From Acanthaster planci (Eukaryota; Echinodermata; Asteroidea; Valvatida; Acanthasteridae): 64,000 bases of DNA. Positions 57,101 through 60,018 of the stretch are shown in pieces; positions within the stretch are counted from its first letter, which is position 1; each line of letters begins with the position of its first letter. The notes below the pieces were generated by a model. The model did no database searches, was not told the DNA's origin, and saw only the letters and a program-made list of their open reading frames with translations. The position numbers were made by a program, and so were the translations under genes. The stretch is from NCBI RefSeq assembly GCF_001949145.1, contig NW_019091423.1, positions 1,035,594 through 1,099,593 on the forward strand, in the 5' to 3' direction.

Positions 57101-60018
57101 ACTGGTTGAGTGGTTGAAGAACTTCAGAATTCTGAAAGCAGATTGTTGTGGGTCCAACTACACAAAAACAGGCTCCTTTTTAAGACCAACCAGCTTTAAA
57201 AAATGAAATAATAATGATAACAATAATACAACTATACAGGATAATGCATGCAACAATTAGGTTCTGTTGCTGGTACAGCTGTATATGCAGTTTTTAATTA
57301 ATGTCCTCAAATAAAAGATGCAGGTTCTGCATGATGTGCTTGGTAGGGCCGGGTGATCACACATGGTTTTTTTTTGCTTGACCCTGTGAAAGAGCTGACA
57401 CTGCTTCAAAATGCTTCATTTTTTTTTCAAAAGTCTCACACGTGTTCCACTGACCATACCAAAATGCCTTAGGCCTACCAACCTGAATTCATTAAGTATA
57501 TCCTCAAAGCATTTGTTAGGCCTAGGCATAATGTAAATAAAAATTTTCTGTCATGTTTTTGCAATCTATCAAGCAGAAGGCATTCTTGTCCTCTATCCAA
57601 TCTTCCTCAGCAACACCACATTGACATATTCTAAGAAACCTATCATGAACTAAAAAGAAAACAAATGTAAAATCTTCCAACGCATAAACAGTCTGAAGCA
57701 TTCCATTCCTAATTGTTTTTAAAAAAAACTTTCCGCACTTCTGATCTTAAACCAATACTGATGTTAAACCAATAAGCCATAGTCAGAATTGTTATGAACT
57801 AGATACTTACGCCTAGCCAAGTCATGGTACTTCAGCCCTGAAAACTGAACGAATCTGATTTTTTTTCACATGGCTCACAGCAATAAATATCATGATTAAC
57901 ATTCCAACATAGGAAGAACAAGACAGAAAGTATGACCAAAAAAAAGTCAAAGCATGATTTAGATGTTATCCGTGGTGTTTGAACAGGGCCCTCTCAAATG
58001 GAGACTTGTGTGAATGGTAAAGAAATCCAGCACCATAAAAGTGTATATTTACACAAACTCTGGAATTCAAAATAAACAAACAAGGAACCTCTGCACTAGA
58101 GCCCCTAAATCTCTCCACTGACATGAAAAGCTAGGCTGTGATTGTAATCAAAGTATTTTACACAGAAGGGTGGAATTCAAGAATACACCGAAGTCGGAAT
58201 TTCATCATTTAGGTATCAGTAGGTTTGTAATGGAGGCCTAAATACATTTAATAAGACACAGGGTGAAAAATCAGGCCAAGTTGAAAAATGTGTCTTGTCC
58301 ATTTTTTGTTCTTTAGCAGGAGGTTGTGGGTTCGAGTCCCACCCAAGTACATTTGTGTTTTTTTCACAAGCCTTCGGGGGCATACACTGAGTATACAGTG
58401 TTAAAATACATGTCGGGCAGGGCAAAAATCCAAAATTAATTTCCATTTTTTGATGTTGAGAAAACAGAGGAGGTAGCCATGCTTTTTACCCTCGCTAACT
58501 TTTCCAAGATTGTGAATAGGTATTTTGCTGGCCACTTCTGCTAATACTTTTGTGTCTGCAAAAAAGGGAGCAGCTGCTTAAATTGCATTGTTAGAAACAA
58601 TTCAAGTCAAAATACGTTGAAAATTTCACAAAATACAAAAACAATAAAGGGGGGATTAGTCAGCCTTGTGGAGTCAATTACACTGTCAATAAATGCCAAG
58701 CACCTGTAACTTAAGCAATTATCCCTTTGGAATAGTTAAATAATTCAAGGTCATTCTGATTGGTGAGTTTACAGCAGTCTATGCAAGCATTTATTTCAAA
58801 TGTGTCATAAGGAGGCTGCAAAAACTTCTTTGACCTCATATCAGAGGGAACACCAAGGATGAACTTATATCTCTAATCAAGTAGTTAGCCTTTTGACTTG
58901 TTTTCAACAGAGTGGCATTAAGTGTTCACTATCCCAGCATATTTGTTGATAGATTATGACACTCTCAAGAAAGTGCAATCCTGGAGCTTGTACTTTATGG
59001 ATTAAATGTTTGTAAAAATTTCTCTTTACTACAGACTCTTGTTTGGCTACATCACAAGCACCATTTTTGCCAACCATAGTTGGCAAATCTACTGGTTGGC
59101 CCCAAGTACAAAAAAACCATAAGAATAATCTATAAAGTGTTACAAAAATTATGAAACTACTAAAACACTACAAAGTAAATATTTGTATTAACTTCTAAAA
59201 CAGAAATTCCTTGCAATTATAACCACAATGGAAAATGTGCATTTGAGGCAGAAATCATTGCCAACAAGACTGAATTTTCTGCAAAAGGTGGTGTAAGTTT
59301 GTAAATAATTTTTTCCCAACTCCATGTTTCACACATATGATAAGCATATCATGCAGTTAATCCCACACAAGATACTCAACTTGCTTGACTTTCACATTAC
59401 CCCCAAATAAGAAAATATTCCTTTAGTTTCAACGAGACATCTACCGCAATTTTTGCTTTCTATGGATGATTACATTGGGCAAAGACCAACACCCCAAAGA
59501 AAAATATACCATGAGGATGTGGGCATAAATTGAACAGTGAAACAACAAAATTTAACTCAGACAGGATACATAATTTTCCACGCTAAGTGCAAGAATATTT
59601 CCAGATCAGACAGCATGAACTCACCCTTTGATGCAACAATTTTTAGTATTGAGTTACAGGTTGTTGACTGCATTAATTTCAGGATGCACAGAATGCAGCC
59701 CACACATCTGCAGCAGACAATGTAATGTCATGACTGTGCATTACTGCACACAATCATTACGTACAATAGGTAAATATTCACACCTGTAAGTGGCCATTTG
59801 CTAATCACGTGAAACCAGACACAGGCTACATGTATGTCTGCTATACAGAGAGCCTCTCTCTCTCGCCAAAAAAAAAAAAAAAAAGAAGACGAATGACAGC
59901 ATCATCAAGAAGGACCTCAAAGAAGAAAAGATGAAGATGACATACCTTTCTTCCCAAGCATCCTTCGGAAGGAACGTCTGAGCCTAGTGCCACGATTACC
60001 ATGATTATTTCCCTCCAT
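24..60018 (-). CDS. trio: TRIO/Kalirin-family RhoGEF with C-terminal kinase (whole gene span in window, 28 exons, both ends open)
   Basis: A multi-exon minus-strand gene. TRIO/Kalirin proteins activate Rho GTPases at the plasma membrane and actin cytoskeleton, in axon guidance and cell migration; the second DH-PH unit acts on RhoA in vertebrates. Visible order: internal start, KWLTSPVR segment, acidic linker, DH2, PH2 (interrupted by Ns), a 321-codon Ser/Pro/Lys linker, SH3, Ig, FN3, kinase. Exon coordinates: 59946-60018, 43313-43394, 41913-42012, 27801-27884, 26379-26579, 25221-25310, 23532-23770, 23244-23310, 21956-22068, 21581-21650, 21169-21255, 20801-20893, 20440-20490, 20241-20318, 19624-19791 (cut by gap), 18366-18531, 18196-18250, 16891-17854, 15901-16175, 8201-8291, 6460-6487, 6022-6309, 3833-3964, 2771-2944, 1667-1748, 1150-1350, 619-757, 24-199. 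All testable junctions are in phase. The kinase continues past base 1; Sec14, spectrin, DH1-PH1 and SH3-1 exons are not in the window. The invertebrate gene is probably the single ancestor of vertebrate TRIO and KALRN. Confidence 0.95.
619..757 (-). CDS. trio: TRIO/Kalirin exon 27: kinase catalytic loop first half
   Basis: G, then [20 protein letters not shown] and [18 protein letters not shown], ending CIAHLDIK in phase 0. HLDIK is the catalytic loop: HLD replaces the usual HRD, exactly as in TRIO (HLDLKPEN) and Kalirin (HLDIKPEN), and the catalytic Asp and Lys are intact. Donor AAGGTACAA, acceptor TCTTACAG. Confidence 0.97.
1150..1350 (-). CDS. trio: TRIO/Kalirin exon 26: kinase N-lobe, ATP-binding lysine
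   Basis: T, then [20 protein letters not shown] and [20 protein letters not shown], on to QQFVLILD plus CT. GRFSVVK is the glycine-rich loop (the G-R-G of the family is split across the intron), the Lys in VAAK is the ATP-binding lysine, and the Glu of VENEVAVL sits where the helix C glutamate pairs with it. QFVLILDL is the hinge. Calmodulin/MLCK-like kinase group, as in TRIO. Confidence 0.97.
1667..1748 (-). CDS. trio: TRIO/Kalirin exon 25: start of kinase domain
   Basis: AA, then [18 protein letters not shown] and FNVTAELG, ending [11 protein letters not shown] aligns with YSEVAELGRG (TRIO) and YTELNEIGRG (Kalirin), the first strand and the start of the glycine-rich loop. The T of the next exon completes Arg. 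Acceptor CTTTCAAG, donor CGGTAAGT. Confidence 0.93.
1749..2770 (-). other. Intron (exon 24 to exon 25)
   Basis: About 1 kb, AT-rich; the only feature of note is the possible alternative end and AATAAA described above. The introns at 2945-3832, 1351-1666, 758-1149 and 200-618 show no recognisable feature. Confidence 0.6.
2742..2770 (-). other. In-frame read-through tail and stop after FN3 (possible alternative terminal exon)
   Basis: Past the exon 24 donor the reading frame continues for nine residues (GRKQASSSS) to TGA. A minus-strand AATAAA lies at 2416-2411, about 330 bases further. Intron retention plus polyadenylation here would give an isoform ending after FN3, as nematode UNC-73 does. 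This is inference; the donor itself is used in the kinase isoform. Confidence 0.25.
2771..2944 (-). CDS. trio: TRIO/Kalirin exon 24: fibronectin type III domain, second half
   Basis: GA, then [20 protein letters not shown] and [20 protein letters not shown], ending SSDL plus G at GTAGAA. The [15 protein letters not shown] strand with its Tyr and the ISLPSE motif match Kalirin FN3 (LSPGCPYQFRVSASNPWGISLPSEPSE). If the donor is not used, the frame runs GRKQASSSS to a TGA at 2742, giving a kinase-less end. Confidence 0.95.
3833..3964 (-). CDS. trio: TRIO/Kalirin exon 23: fibronectin type III domain, first half
   Basis: After GG, 43 codons starting [20 protein letters not shown], then [20 protein letters not shown] and ALQ, ending in [15 protein letters not shown] with its conserved Trp, and IIAYTVEY are FN3 strands A to C. 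Human Kalirin has an FN3 at this place; human TRIO does not. Acceptor TTTTGCAG, donor GGTTAGA (a weaker donor). Confidence 0.95.
4164..4732 (+). mobile_element. TTAA-bounded MITE, copy 1 (piggyBac-like)
   Basis: Begins TTAACCAGTTGCTGCC; the far end read inwards is TTAACCATATGCTGCC, 14 of 16 identical, with TTAA at both borders. The interior aligns with the copy at 22193-22771, but this copy is more diverged in its ends and lacks some short segments. No coding capacity. It lies in the intron between the Ig and FN3 exons; the rest of that intron (4733-6021) holds the possible retroelement tail and nothing else I recognise. Confidence 0.78.
5505..5582 (+). repeat. Possible retroelement 3' end with GTTCAA repeats
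   Basis: GGGCTGCCATCATTAAGGGT is followed by GGCGAATAAACA and then (GTTCAA)n at 5567-5582. LINE and SINE copies often end in short tandem repeats of this kind. No reverse-transcriptase reading frame is seen upstream. Confidence 0.35.
6022..6309 (-). CDS. trio: TRIO/Kalirin exon 22: immunoglobulin (I-set) domain
   Basis: 95 codons between split codons, starting [20 protein letters not shown]. It has the I-set hallmarks: Cys in [16 protein letters not shown] with its Trp, and [13 protein letters not shown] with the second Cys of the disulphide-type pair and the preceding Tyr. It matches the intracellular Ig domain of TRIO/Kalirin (RCRVCGRPKASITWKGP; GIYTCIAVNDMGSA). It ends VTVRG, joining FN3. 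Acceptor CCTTCTCAG, donor GAGGTATGT. Confidence 0.97.
6460..6487 (-). CDS. trio: TRIO/Kalirin exon 21: 28-nt microexon
   Basis: LLYPHVVYE plus one T. The acceptor is GGTTTACAG and the donor TGTAAGT. The peptide aligns with LLNPNYIYD of human TRIO and ILNPNFIQE of Kalirin just before the Ig domain. The exon is required for phase: exon 20 ends in phase 0 while the Ig exon needs one base, and T plus CT gives Ser. Its 28-nt length cannot be skipped without a frameshift. Confidence 0.9.
7440..7875 (-). repeat. Minus-strand copies of the ~150-bp repeat family of 30395-32650
   Basis: The reverse complement contains CTGGTTGAAACCTTGCAGAT, GTAGACGGAAATTGACTTGA and ATGATGACCTCATGATGAGG, in the same order as the monomer at 32147-32650. 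At least three diverged units can be counted from the GTTTCAAC/GTTTGAAT anchors at 7563, 7693 and 7854. It lies in the intron between exons 20 and 21. Confidence 0.7.
7863..8062 (+). repeat. G-rich repeat of GGGGGGCAC motifs
   Basis: Four spaced copies of a run of 5-9 G followed by CAC (around 7889, 7920, 8011 and 8042), with further G4-5 runs between them. It opens with CAGTGGTATGGCTAGGATTT at 7863, like the CAG-type end of a hAT-like element, but I could not find a matching opposite end. Confidence 0.5.
8201..8291 (-). CDS. trio: TRIO/Kalirin exon 20: basic connector (K-SW motif)
   Basis: One A completes Lys, then [18 protein letters not shown] and [12 protein letters not shown], 30 codons, ending in phase 0 at AAGGTAAGC. 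The Lys-Ser-Trp joint matches KKSTSWHTALRLRKK of TRIO and KKSCSWHTLRMRKR of Kalirin. The phase fixes the acceptor at ATGAG|A. The AG five bases upstream (CCTAAG|ATGAG) would put a TGA in frame at once. The original Ser/Thr-Lys character is kept though the rest has diverged. Confidence 0.88.
8292..15900 (-). other. 7.6-kb intron (exon 19 to exon 20)
   Basis: AT-rich. At 14341-14378 an 18-base unit, CTTCCCAAGAACAATTAT, is directly duplicated. Several minus-strand ORFs (10456-10815 with a hydrophobic stretch; 12327-12578) have no recognisable domain and are not needed, since exons 19 and 20 join in phase with family-conserved residues across the joint. Confidence 0.55.
15901..16175 (-). CDS. trio: TRIO/Kalirin exon 19: second SH3 domain
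   Basis: 91 codons plus AA. The SH3 core is [39 protein letters not shown] and [14 protein letters not shown], which aligns along its length with human TRIO SH3-2 ([37 protein letters not shown]). The ligand-binding Tyr of SNYTAV, the acidic RT-loop KEDE and the Trp-Leu-Pro of EGWLPG are present. A Ser/Thr-rich tail ([20 protein letters not shown]) follows. In-frame TAA is met immediately if the donor is read through. Confidence 0.97.
16176..16890 (-). other. Intron (exon 18 to exon 19)
   Basis: 715 bases, no feature recognised. Confidence 0.6.
16891..17854 (-). CDS. trio: TRIO/Kalirin exon 18: long Ser/Pro/Lys-rich linker between PH2 and SH3-2
   Basis: One A plus 321 codons, the largest exon here, starting [20 protein letters not shown]. 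It is low-complexity and probably disordered. Noteworthy pieces are [20 protein letters not shown] (basic-hydrophobic), several SKES/KESL repeats, RTQSARDS (a basic-directed phosphosite type), and the proline runs [16 protein letters not shown] and AAPPPSRE as possible SH3 ligands. The exon ends GDDTF in phase 0 at GTGAGT. Human TRIO has a similarly placed Gly/Ser/Pro-rich linker; the sequences are not alignable residue by residue. Confidence 0.93.
18196..18250 (-). CDS. trio: TRIO/Kalirin exon 17: ALQSPI(E)YQ motif after PH2
   Basis: Only 55 nt: CA, then [17 protein letters not shown], then GG. With the preceding G it gives [13 protein letters not shown], matching FLNALQSPIEYQRK of human Kalirin. 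The TTACAG inside it cannot be the acceptor because the frame would be lost. Donor GGGTAGGC. Confidence 0.94.
18366..18531 (-). CDS. trio: TRIO/Kalirin exon 16: PH2 second half
   Basis: 55 codons plus G. It begins [20 protein letters not shown] and contains [19 protein letters not shown], the C-terminal amphipathic helix of the PH domain with its invariant Trp (TWIHEINQILENQRNFLN in TRIO). Phase 0 start matches the expected phase of the hidden exon 15 end. Acceptor TTTATAG, donor GGTAAGA. Confidence 0.96.
18677..19623. other. Assembly gap (947 Ns)
   Basis: An unbroken run of N inside the PH2-coding part of the gene. It hides the 3' end and donor of exon 15 and most of the following intron. 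Any ORF drawn across it is an artefact. Confidence 1.
19624..19791 (-). CDS. trio: TRIO/Kalirin exon 15: PH2 first half, truncated by assembly gap
   Basis: 56 visible codons starting [17 protein letters not shown], through [20 protein letters not shown], to GSFNNPGY, where the Ns begin. It covers the first strands of the pleckstrin-homology domain (FLFEQIVIFSEPL in TRIO). By comparison with TRIO about seven codons (FLFKNSIK region) should be hidden in the gap before the donor. Acceptor GTTCACAG, phase 0. Confidence 0.95.
20241..20318 (-). CDS. trio: TRIO/Kalirin exon 14: DH2 C-terminal helix
   Basis: [20 protein letters not shown] then RLQGFD, 26 codons, phase 0. It aligns with AVEVMCIVPKRCNDMMNVGRLQGFD, the end of DH2 and the start of the linker into PH2. 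Acceptor TCCACCAG, donor GACGTAAGT. Confidence 0.97.
20440..20490 (-). CDS. trio: TRIO/Kalirin exon 13: DH2 (51 nt)
   Basis: [17 protein letters not shown], 17 codons, phase 0 at both ends, compared with DFLKYSKKASLDTSELE in human TRIO. Acceptor TCTTGCAG, donor GAGGTAAGA. Confidence 0.96.
20801..20893 (-). CDS. trio: TRIO/Kalirin exon 12: DH2, conserved region 3
   Basis: [13 protein letters not shown] then [18 protein letters not shown], 31 codons, phase 0. The [17 protein letters not shown] helix is the diagnostic conserved region 3 of DH domains and forms much of the Rho-binding surface. Donor AAGGTGAGT. Confidence 0.98.
21169..21255 (-). CDS. trio: TRIO/Kalirin exon 11: DH2
   Basis: [19 protein letters not shown] then [10 protein letters not shown], 29 codons in phase 0 at both ends. 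The YCQNKPKSE segment matches human TRIO and Kalirin at almost every residue. Acceptor TTTCAG, donor GATGTAAGT. Confidence 0.97.
21581..21650 (-). CDS. trio: TRIO/Kalirin exon 10: DH2 middle helix
   Basis: A short exon: one A, then [20 protein letters not shown] and KKY. It fills the space taken in human TRIO by FFLGELEKCLEDPEKLGSLFVKH. Donor TACGTGAGG, acceptor TCCACAG. It is needed to keep both length and phase between exons 9 and 11. Confidence 0.95.
21956..22068 (-). CDS. trio: TRIO/Kalirin exon 9: DH2, conserved region 2
   Basis: 37 codons plus GA. It begins [20 protein letters not shown] and ends with [15 protein letters not shown], nearly identical to human [18 protein letters not shown]. 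The split Glu/Asp codon is completed by the next exon. Phase 0 at the 5' side. Donor GAGTAAGT. Confidence 0.97.
22193..22771 (+). mobile_element. TTAA-bounded MITE, copy 2 (piggyBac-like)
   Basis: Begins TTAACCACTTTGTGCCGGG; the other end read inwards is TTAACCACTTTGCGCCGGG, 18 of 19 identical. TTAA at both borders fits the target-site duplication of piggyBac-superfamily elements. The interior aligns along its full length with the copy at 4164-4732, in the same orientation, sharing landmarks such as AACAAAAGACCGTACT, TTGCCAACATTTTTTCAG and TTGTCTGTCAGATTAGAG. No transposase, so non-autonomous. It lies in the intron between exons 8 and 9; the rest of that intron (22069-23243) shows nothing. 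Confidence 0.8.
23244..23310 (-). CDS. trio: TRIO/Kalirin exon 8: DH2, conserved region 1
   Basis: [18 protein letters not shown] then [15 protein letters not shown] is conserved region 1 of the Dbl-homology fold; its Glu contacts switch I of the bound Rho GTPase. Compare VETERDYV in human TRIO. One base completes Ser at the 5' end and the exon ends in phase 0 at GTAAGA. Confidence 0.96.
23532..23770 (-). CDS. trio: TRIO/Kalirin exon 7: acidic linker leading into DH2
   Basis: 79 codons plus two bases. It runs [16 protein letters not shown] through a Glu/Asp/Ser-rich stretch to [13 protein letters not shown], where the split Ser codon is completed by the next exon. The last residues start the first helix of the DH2 domain. 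The phosphorylatable acidic/Ser composition suggests a flexible, casein-kinase-2-like substrate linker (inference). Acceptor GTCTTAAG, donor TCGTAAGT. Confidence 0.92.
23771..25220 (-). other. Intron (exon 6 to exon 7)
   Basis: About 1.45 kb, AT-rich, no recognised element or coding segment. Confidence 0.6.
25221..25310 (-). CDS. trio: TRIO/Kalirin exon 6: linker with SEIEQMV helix
   Basis: [18 protein letters not shown] followed by [12 protein letters not shown], 30 codons in phase 0 at both ends. The [11 protein letters not shown] part aligns with the VSAIEELVKSK / VNAIEKLVKNK helix that precedes DH2 in TRIO and Kalirin. Acceptor ACCTTAG, donor AGGGTATGT. Confidence 0.92.
25311..26378 (-). 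other. Intron (exon 5 to exon 6)
   Basis: About 1.1 kb with no recognisable feature. The open reading frames in it are short and lack family similarity. Confidence 0.6.
26379..26579 (-). CDS. trio: TRIO/Kalirin exon 5: proline-rich linker with PLPPPM motif
   Basis: 67 codons in phase 0 at both ends, starting [17 protein letters not shown]. It contains [15 protein letters not shown], which matches the AVPLPPPM / TPLPPPM segment of human TRIO and Kalirin before DH2 and is a candidate SH3 ligand, and then [13 protein letters not shown]. The CT-repeat acceptor is strong; donor GAGGTAAAT. Length is divisible by three, so skipping would keep the frame. Confidence 0.95.
26580..27800 (-). other. Intron (exon 4 to exon 5)
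   Basis: About 1.2 kb, AT-rich. The end next to exon 5 is a CTCTCTCTCT polypyrimidine tract (plus strand GA repeat 26585-26601). Nothing else recognised. Confidence 0.6.
27801..27884 (-). CDS. trio: TRIO/Kalirin exon 4: acidic linker
   Basis: [18 protein letters not shown] followed by [10 protein letters not shown], 28 codons in phase 0 at both ends. Acceptor CCCATAG, donor GACGTGAGT. Because it is a multiple of three and in phase 0, it could be skipped without a frameshift. The sequence is low in conservation but matches the Glu/Asp-rich composition of the TRIO linker before DH2. Confidence 0.85.
30168..30198. repeat. Perfect 12-bp inverted repeat (hairpin)
   Basis: TAGCTGTTTCGG and CCGAAACAGCTA flank a 7-base spacer. 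It lies about 230 bases before the composite repeat block and could mark the end of the same element (inference). Confidence 0.85.
30395..32650 (+). repeat. Composite tandem repeat, ~140-175-bp monomers
   Basis: Each monomer has the order TGACNTCATCA, CACGTGACATT or similar, CTATATCTC, ACATGTC, GGTTGAAACTTTGCAGATAT, GTGTGATAGACGA. The CTATATCTC anchor falls at 32147, 32305, 32452 and 32593 (spacings 158, 147, 141), with diverged copies at 31972 and 30461. The right end (32100-32650) is best preserved and the middle is badly decayed. The same monomer occurs in the opposite orientation at 7440-7875. Confidence 0.75.
33594..33967. mobile_element. hAT-like MITE, about 370 bp
   Basis: The left end begins CAGTGTTCTAGCCATGG; the right end read inwards begins CAGTGGTGTAGCTAGAAC. 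Flanking octamers are AAGCTGCC and AATTTGCC (6 of 8). The interior starts with a GC-rich block repeating GGGCGGC near 33611-33630. No ORF. The ends resemble those of the 38716-40210 element, so the two may belong to related families. Confidence 0.45.
38057..38104. repeat. Strong hairpin (18-bp arms with one 6-base insertion)
   Basis: The left arm TTCCAAGTAGATCCCTCT pairs fully with the right arm AGAGGGATCT...ACTTGGAA. The right arm has six extra bases in an ACATGTAC context, and the loop is TGTGTG. Pairing does not extend outward, so it is short for a miRNA precursor. Confidence 0.8.
38716..40210 (+). mobile_element. hAT-like DNA transposon, 1.5 kb, probably non-autonomous
   Basis: The left end begins CAGCGGCGTAGCGAA. 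The right end, read inwards, begins CAGCGGTGTAGCAAA, 13 of 15 identical. The flanking 8 bases are AATATCAC on the left and AATATTAC on the right, a near-perfect 8-bp target-site duplication. CAG-type ends with 8-bp duplications are the hAT signature. The longest ORF inside, 38861-39325 on the plus strand (154 codons, starting [10 protein letters not shown]), shows no transposase motif I recognise, such as a BED finger or hAT dimerisation domain. Confidence 0.6.
41784..41890 (+). repeat. 49-bp tandem repeat, two full units plus the start of a third
   Basis: The unit begins ACAACCAAACTAGTTATCTA. It starts at 41784, 41833 and 41882, the third breaking off after about 9 bases. The two full units differ by one visible base (CCCTATGAT versus CCATATGAT). 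It begins 23 bases into the intron downstream of the exon 3 donor. Confidence 0.9.
41913..42012 (-). CDS. trio: TRIO/Kalirin exon 3: KWLTSPVR linker motif upstream of DH2
   Basis: After one leading G the exon reads [18 protein letters not shown], continues through [15 protein letters not shown] (33 codons) and ends in phase 0 at [16 protein letters not shown] is a nearly invariant marker of TRIO and Kalirin between SH3-1 and DH2, and it is the exon that the short Kalirin isoform joins directly. Acceptor TGTTTAG. A 49-bp tandem repeat lies just downstream of the donor. Confidence 0.96.
42013..43312 (-). other. Intron (exon 2 to exon 3)
   Basis: About 1.3 kb. Near 42577-42625 there is an imperfect direct repeat of AGGAGGGATATTAT. 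No coding signal or mobile element recognised. Confidence 0.6.
43313..43394 (-). CDS. trio: TRIO/Kalirin exon 2: Asn/Ser-rich linker
   Basis: Opens with AT (completing a split codon), then [20 protein letters not shown] and KRKGSI, and ends with AA before GTAAGT. The next exon supplies the G of the final Lys, giving [12 protein letters not shown]. Acceptor TTACTCAG and donor AAGTAAGT are good. The KWLTSPVR joint is the family landmark; this 26-codon segment itself is poorly conserved and probably disordered. Confidence 0.85.
43500..44000 (+). repeat. Pyrimidine-rich tract (about 500 bases)
   Basis: The plus strand is strongly biased to C and T (many CTTTCC, TTCTCC, CCTCC runs); the minus strand is purine-rich and therefore opens a spurious Lys/Glu/Arg-rich frame at 43927-43685. 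It ends in the 169-bp duplicated segment. Confidence 0.6.
44013..44350 (+). repeat. Tandem duplication of a 169-bp segment, apparently exact
   Basis: Two head-to-tail copies, 44013-44181 and 44182-44350, each starting ATTCTAGCCAGCACACTTTC. I see no difference between them. Three bases (ATT) at 44351-44353 continue the match, a microhomology at the junction. Confidence 0.93.
46781..46830 (+). repeat. ACATGT/GTACAT microsatellite-like cluster
   Basis: Overlapping copies of TGTACATGTACAT, ACATGCACATGTACATGTAC and CCATGTACGTG. The palindrome ACATGT is scattered singly throughout the window; this is its densest cluster. Confidence 0.7.
48302..48459. repeat. Long imperfect inverted repeat with histone-type hairpins in its arms
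   Basis: The left arm 48302-48355 and the right arm 48405-48459 are reverse complements with scattered differences. The spacer holds a nested hairpin, TTTTGAC...GTCAAAA. On the minus strand the left arm contains GGTTCTTTTCAGAACC (48356-48341), a full match to the GGYYYTTTTCARRRCC form of the replication-histone 3' stem-loop; the right arm has a degenerate plus-strand version. Each is followed by a purine-rich stretch. No histone reading frame is present nearby. Confidence 0.7.
49040..49480 (+). repeat. Degenerate minisatellite (units about 60-95 bp)
   Basis: Recurring phrases TGCATGAGTTCTNAGACT, AGTCCATGAACTGAAT and CATTAATGA start units near 49126, 49190, 49250, 49343 and 49406. The copies are well diverged. 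Confidence 0.6.
58326..58342 (+). repeat. tRNA-like T-arm / RNA polymerase III B box, possible SINE remnant
   Basis: GTGGG TTCGAGT CCCAC forms a perfect T stem-loop, and 58329-58339 is GGTTCGAGTCC, a full B-box match. No A box or cloverleaf can be built upstream, so it is not a tRNA gene. A decayed tRNA-derived SINE is likely. Confidence 0.5.
59946..60018 (-). CDS. trio: TRIO/Kalirin exon 1: probable internal alternative first coding exon
   Basis: It reads [10 protein letters not shown], then a strongly basic stretch [13 protein letters not shown], then G before a good donor (GTATGT). The ATG sits in a favourable context (AAAATGG), and an in-frame TAA lies 9 bases upstream, so in this frame the ORF opens here. 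The last base plus the AT that opens exon 43394 makes an Asp codon, so the join is in frame. Human Kalirin has an internal start at the equivalent place, just before KWLTSPVRR, giving the Duet/TRAD isoform, whose N terminus is Cys-rich; this one is basic and has no Cys. It may bind acidic membrane lipids (inference). Alternative: an internal exon using the AG within ATGGAG as acceptor. Confidence 0.65.

Larger units (their letters stand above)
43395..59945 (-). other. 16.5-kb intron between exon 1 and the next coding exon
   Basis: AT-rich non-coding DNA. Recognisable contents are listed separately: a pyrimidine-rich tract (43500-44000), a 169-bp tandem duplication (44013-44350), ACATGT microsatellite (46781-46830), a long inverted repeat (48302-48459), a degenerate minisatellite (49040-49480) and a tRNA-like B-box fragment (58326-58342). 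The stretches 50000-58200 and 58500-59900 show only scattered short ORFs with no recognisable product and simple A/T runs. Confidence 0.6.

Noticed and set aside
58326-58342. tRNA gene.
   Set aside because: Only the T arm can be folded; no A box, anticodon arm or acceptor stem.
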